Shown one piece after another: positions 59,114 to 64,000 of a stretch of DNA of 64,000 nucleotides (within the stretch, counting starts at the first letter, position 1; each line of letters starts with the position of its first letter). The notes below the pieces were generated by a model. The model searched no databases and was not told the origin of the DNA. It saw nothing but the letters and a program-made list of their open reading frames with translations. Location: positions 248,001-312,000 of the forward strand of contig NW_027478395.1 in NCBI RefSeq assembly GCF_051014685.1, written 5' to 3'. A program made the translations under genes and the position numbers. Source of the stretch: Ptiloglossa arizonensis (Eukaryota > Arthropoda > Insecta > Hymenoptera > Colletidae).

Positions 59114-60490
59114 AAATTTTTCGCAATTCTGCTTCTCCAATCGTTTAACCAGAATGGCCTAGGGGAAAAATACACGTACCGTTGTAATCGGGCGAGTTTC
59201 TACTTTCAAATGCCATAGGAATGTTTGGGTTAGGTCAATCCGTTCGCGAGATATGAGAGTTTGAAGCTAAGAAATGGTTGAGAAGACAACAAATTTTTCG
59301 CGATTCTGCTGCTCCAAACGCTCAAACAGAATGGACTAGGGAAAAAATACGCATACCGTCGTAATCGGGTGAGTTTCTACTTTCTGATGCAACAGGAATT
59401 TTTGGGTTAGGTCAATCCGTTCGCCAGACATGGGAGTTTGAAGCTAAGAAATGTTTGACAAGACAACAAATCTTTCGCAATTCTGCTGCTCCAAACGCTT
59501 AACGAGAATGGACTAGGGAAAAAATACGCATACCGTTGTAATCGGGTGAGTTTCTACTTTCTGATGCAACAGGAATTTTTGGGTTAGGTCAATCCTTTCG
59601 CGAGGTATGGGAGTTTGAAGCTAAGAAATGGTTGAGAAGACAACAAATTTTTCGCAATTCTGCTGCTCCAAACGCTTAACCAGAATATCCTAGGGAAAAA
59701 ATGCACATACCGCTGTAATCGGGCTAGTTTCTACTTTCAGATGCCATCGGAATTTTTGGGTTAGGTCTATCCGTTCGCGAGATATGGGATTTTGAAGCTA
59801 AGAAATGGTTGGGGAGACAACAAATTTTTCGCACTTCTGCTGCTCCAAACGCTTAAACAGAATGGCCTAGGGCAAAAATACACATACCGTTGTAATCGGG
59901 CGAGTTTCTACTTTCAGATGCAATAGGAATTTTTGGGTTAGGTCAATCCGTTCGCGAGATATGGGAGTTTGAAGCCAAGAAATGGTTGAGAAGGCAAAAA
60001 ATTTTTCGCAATTCTGCTGCTTCAAACGCTTAACCAGAATGGCCTAGGGACAAAATACACATACCGTTGTAATCGGGCGAGTTTCTACTTTCAGATGCGA
60101 TAGGAATTTTTGGGTTAGGTCAGTCCGTTCGCGAGATATGGGAGTTTGAAGCCAAGAAATGGTTGAGAAGGCAAAATATTTTTCGCAATTCTGCTGCTTC
60201 AGACGCTTAACCAGAATAGCCTAGGGAAAGAATACACATACCGTTGTAATCGGGCGAGTTTCTACTTTCAGATGCGATAGGAATTTTTGGGTTAGGTCAA
60301 TCCGTTCGCGAGATATGGGAGTTTGAATCCAAGAAATGGTTGAGAAGGCAAAATATTTTTCGCAATTCTGCTGCTTCAGACGCTTAACCAGAATGGCCTA
60401 GGGAAAAAATACGCATACCGTTGTAATCGGGCGAGTTTCTACTTTCAGATGCAAAAGGAATTTTTGGGTTAGGTCAATCCGTTCGCGAGA
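59114..60490 (+). repeat. Domain 10, HOR unit 3 with one extra monomer
   Basis: The unit follows the previous two to about 59870, where GGGCAAAAATAC replaces GGGACAAAATAC. After an additional monomer it resumes with GGGACAAAATAC near 60047. From there it matches unit 2 at a displacement of 1416 bp (8 monomers) instead of 1239. A single-monomer gain by unequal exchange is the simplest explanation. A private change, CGAGGTATGGG, lies near 59602. Confidence 0.8.
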
Positions 60491-63400
60491 TATTGGAGTT
60501 TGAAGCCAAGAAATGGTTGAGAAGGAAAAAATTTTTCGCAATTCTGCTGCTCCAAACGCTTAACCAGAATATCCTAGGTAAAAAATGCACATACCGCTGT
60601 AATCGGGCTAGTTTCTACTTTCAGATGCCATCGGAATTTTTGGGTTAGGTCAATCCGTTCGCGAGATATGGGATTTTGAAGCTAAGAAATGGTTGAGGAG
60701 ACAACAAATTTTCGCACTTCTGCTGCTCCAAACGCTTAAACAGAATGGCCTAGGGCAAAAATACACATACCGTTGTAATCGGGCGAGTTTCTACTTTCAA
60801 ATGCAATAGGAATTTTTGAGTTAGGTCAATCCGTTCGCGAGATATGGGAGTTTGAAGCTAAGAAATGGTTGAGGAGACAACAAATTTTTCGCACTTCTGC
60901 TGCTCCAAACGCTTAAACAGAATGGCCCAGGGCAAAAATACACATACCGTTGTAATCGGGCGAGTTTCTACTTTCAGTGCAATAGGAATTTTTGGGTTAG
61001 GTCAATCCGTTCGCGAGATATGGGAGTTTGAAGCCAAGAAATGGTTGAGAAGGCAAAAAATTTTTCGCAATTCTGCTTCTCCAATCGTTTAACCAGAATG
61101 GCCTAGGGGAAAAATACACATACCGTTGTAATCGGGCGAGTTTCTACTTTCAGATGCAATAGGAATTTTTGGGGTAGGTAAATCCGTTCGCGAGATATGG
61201 GAGTTTGAAGCCAAGAAATGGTTGTGAAGGAAAAAAATTTTTCGCCTTTCTGCTGCTCCAAACGCTTAACCAGAATGGCCTAGGGAACAAATACACATAC
61301 CGTTGTAATCGGGCGAGTTTCTACTTTCAGATGCAATAGGAATTTTTGGGTTAGGTCAATCCGTTCGCGAGATATTGGAGTTTGAAGCCAAGAAATGGTT
61401 GAGAAGGAGAAAATTTTTCGTAATCCTGCTGCTCCAAACGCTTAACCAGAATATCCTAGGGAAAAAATACACATACCGCTGTAATCGGGCTAGTTTCTAC
61501 TTTCAGATGCCATCGGAATTTTTGGGTTAGGTCAATCTGTTTGCGAGATATGGGAGTTTGTAGCTAAGAAATGGTTTAGAAGACAACAAATTTTTCGCAC
61601 TTCTGCTGCTCCAAACGCTTAATCCGAATGGCCTAGGGACTAAATACACATACCAATGTAATCGGGCGAGTTTCTACTTTCAGAGGCAATAGGAATTTTT
61701 GGGGTAGGTCAATCCGTTCGCGAGATATGGGAGTTTGAAGCCAAGAAATGGTTGTGAAGGAAAAAAATTTTTCGCCTTTCTGCTGCTCCAAACGCTTAAC
61801 CAGAATGGCCTAGGGAAAAAATACACATACCGTTGTAATCGGGCGAGTTTCTACTTTCAGATGCGATAGGAATTTTTGGGTTAGGTCAATCCGTTCTCGA
61901 GATATGGGAGTTTGAAACCAAGAAATGGTAGTGAGGGAAAAAAATTTTTCGCCATTCTGCTGCTCCAAACGCTTAACCAGAATGGCCTAGGGAAAAGATG
62001 CACATACCGTTGTAATCGGGCGAGTTTCTACTTTCAGATGCAATAGGAATTTTTGGGTTAGGTCAATCCGTTCGCGAGATATGGGAGTTTGAAGCTAAAA
62101 AATGGTTGAGGAGACAACAAATTTTTCGCACTTCTGCTGCTCCAAACGCTTAAACAGAATGGCCTAGGGCAAAAATACACATACCGTTGTAATCGGGCGA
62201 GTTTCTACTTTCAGTTGCAATAGGAATTTTTGGGTTAGGTCAATCCGTTCGCGAGATATGGGAGTTTGAAGCTAAGAAATGGTGAGGAGACAACAAATTT
62301 TTCGCAATTCTGCTGCTCCAAACGCTTAAACAGAATGGCCTACGGCAAAAATACACATACCGTTGTAATCGGGCGAGTTTCTACTTTCAGATGCAATAGG
62401 AATTTTTGGGTTAGGTCAATCCGTTCGCGAGATATGGGGGTTTGAAGCCAAGAAATGGTTGAGAAGGCAAAAAATTTTTCGCAATTCTGCTTCTCCAATC
62501 GTTTAACCAGAATGGCCTAGGGGAAAAATACACGTACCGTTGTAATCGGGCGAGTTTCTACTTTCAAATGCAACAGCAATTTTTGGGTTAGGTCAATCCG
62601 TTCGCGAGATATGGGAGTTTGAAGCCAAGAAATGGTTGAGAAGACAACAAATTTTTCGCACTTCTGCTGCTCCAAACGCTTAAACAGAACGGCCTAGGGC
62701 AAAAATACACATACCGTTGTAATCGGGCGAGTTTCTACTTTCAGATGCAATAGGAATTTTTGGGTTAGGTCAATCCGTTCGCGAGATATGGGAGTTTGAA
62801 GCCAAGAAATGGTTGAGAAGGCAAAAAATTTTTCGCAATTCTGCTTCTCCAATCGTTTAACCAGAATGGCCTAGGGGAAAAATACACGTACCGTTGTAAT
62901 CGGGCGAGTTTCTACTTTCAAATGCCATAGGAATGTTTGGGTTAGGTCAATCCGTTCGCGAGATATGAGAGTTTGAAGCTAAGAAATGGTTGAGAAGACA
63001 ACAAATTTTTCGCGATTCTGCTGCTCCAAACGCTCAAACAGAATGGACTAGGGAAAAAATACGCATACCGTTGTAATCGGGCGAGTTTCTACTTTCAGAT
63101 GCAACAGGAATTTTTGGGTTAGGTCAATCCGTTCGCGAGATATTGGAGTTTGAAGCCAAGAAATGGTTGAGAAGAAAAAAATTTTTCGCAATTCTGCTGC
63201 TCCAAACGCTTAACCAGAATATCCTAGGGAAAAAATGCACATACCGCTGTAATTGGGCTAGTTTCTACTTTCAGATGCCATCGGAATTTTTGGGTTAGGT
63301 CAATCCGTTCGCGAGATATGGGATTTTGAAGCTAAGAAATGGTTGGGGAGACAACAAATTTTTCGCACTTCTGCTGCTCCAAACGCTTAAACAGAATGGC

Positions 63401-64000
63401 CTAGGGCAAAAATACACATACCGTTGTAATCGGGCGAGTTTCTACTTTCAGATGCAATCGGAATTTTTGGGTTAGGTCAATCCGTTCGCGAGATATGGGA
63501 GTTTGAAGCCAAGAAATGGTTGTGAAGGAAAAAAATTTTTCACCATTCTGCTGCTCCAAACGCTTAACCAGAATGGCCTAGGGAAAAAATACACATACCG
63601 TTGTAATCGGGCGAGTTTCTACTTTCAGATGCAATAGGAATTTTTGGGTTAGGTCAATCCGTTCGCGAGATATGGGAGTTTGAAGCCAAGAAATGGTTGA
63701 GAAGGCAAAAAATTTTTCGCAATTCTGCTTCTCCAATCGTTTAACCAGAATGGCCTAGGGGAAAAATACACGTACCGTTGTAATCGGGCGAGTTTCTACT
63801 TTCAAATGCCATAGGAATGTTTGGGTTAGGTCAATCCGTTCGCGAGATATGAGAGTTTGAAGCTAAGAAATGGTTGAGAAGACAACAAATTTTTCGCGAT
63901 TCTGCTGCTCCAAACGCTCAAACAGAATGGACTAGGGAAAAAATACGCATACCGTTGTAATCGGGCGAGTTTCTACTTTCAGATGCAAAAGGAATTTTTG
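60491..64000 (+). repeat. Domain 11: mixed monomers to the window end
   Basis: This region combines class D, B, C-like, F (one copy near 61.5 kb), E and H-related monomers. The stretch 61.2-62.3 kb resembles 39.6/42.1/43.4 kb. A 5-monomer displacement (about 884 bp) relates 62.7-63.1 to 63.6-64.0 kb. Single-base losses occur at about 60709 (AAATTTTCGC), 60977 (TCAGTGCAAT) and 62283 (TGGTGAGG). The window ends about six bases short of a monomer end. Confidence 0.75.

Larger units (their letters stand above)
1..64000 (+). repeat. 177-bp satellite DNA array spanning the whole window
   Basis: The whole window is made of head-to-tail copies of one monomer, usually 177 bp and sometimes 176 bp. Landmarks recur in fixed order in each copy: GTCAATCCGTTCGCGAG, a GAGTTTGAAGC block, an A/T tract followed by CGC, TTCTGCTGCTCCAAACGC, CAGAATGGCCTAGGG, TACCGTTGTAATCGGGC, TTTCTACTTTCAGATGC and GGAATTTTTGGGTTAG. 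No copy is inverted and nothing non-satellite interrupts the array. The length fits one nucleosome plus linker, which is common for centromeric satellites. The consensus is about 42% GC (74 of 177). Function is inferred from architecture only: centromeric or pericentromeric heterochromatin is most likely, and a subtelomeric or B-chromosome array cannot be excluded. The family is not one I recognise. Confidence 0.98.

Noticed and set aside
1..64000. CRISPR array
   Set aside because: The repeat covers the whole 177-bp period without unique spacers, and no cas genes are present.
1..64000. Transposable-element insertions, tRNA or rRNA genes
   Set aside because: The satellite phase is unbroken throughout; I saw no insertion, target-site duplication, cloverleaf-like tRNA or rRNA sequence.
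1..64000. An undescribed protein-based system
   Set aside because: No coding sequence could be supported on either strand, so any novelty is in array architecture and possible protein-binding motifs, not in genes.

Overview
The window is one uninterrupted, head-to-tail array of a satellite DNA with a monomer of about 177 bp. Taking the phase that starts at base 1 (GTCAAT...), boundaries fall at 1, 178, 355, 531, 708, 885, 1062, 1239, 1416, 1593, 1770 and so on. At this spacing 64 kb holds about 362 monomers, and both ends are cut inside the array. Every monomer I read is in the same orientation. I found no unique DNA, transposon insertion, RNA gene, CRISPR array or credible protein gene. The short open frames that exist, mostly on the minus strand, are the same satellite sequence read repeatedly.

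The organism is a eukaryote. A homogeneous array of nucleosome-sized monomers with multi-monomer higher-order repeats (HORs) is typical of centromeric or pericentromeric heterochromatin. The consensus is about 42% GC and has 8 CpGs per monomer, about the number expected from its base composition. This argues weakly against a genome with strong germline CpG methylation such as a vertebrate. I do not recognise the satellite family and name no species.

Layout: 1-3194, mixed monomers. 3195-9884, two copies of a 2976-bp segment displaced by 3714 bp (21 monomers). 9885-13802, 7-monomer displaced copies. 13803-22686, a 3713-bp (21-monomer) HOR in 2.4 tandem copies. 22687-33680, diverged mixture with many single-base indels between about 23.2 and 30.8 kb. 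33681-37860, 13-monomer (2299-bp) displaced copies. 37861-46890, blocks shared with downstream sequence at displacements of 7608 and 10970 bp. 46891-54320, two tandem copies of a second, different 3715-bp (21-monomer) HOR. 54321-56635, the distal part of the 10.97-kb displaced duplication. 56636-60490, a 1239-bp (7-monomer) HOR in three copies, the last with one extra monomer. 60491-64000, mixed monomers.

Points of most interest: (1) each consensus monomer carries a 17-bp stretch (121-137 in monomer 1) matching the mammalian CENP-B box at 12 of 17 positions, but only 7 of the 9 essential ones; (2) a monomer subclass in which this stretch is altered has been amplified mainly between 39 and 54 kb; (3) monomers fall into two main forms at positions 51-60, recalling the A/B dimorphism of alpha satellite; (4) perfect inverted repeats occur inside monomers; (5) nested duplications reuse lengths of 7, 13 and 21 monomers; (6) a sharply local cluster of single-base indels may be an assembly or polishing artefact.

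All alignments were made by eye; displacements come from shared diagnostic variants.
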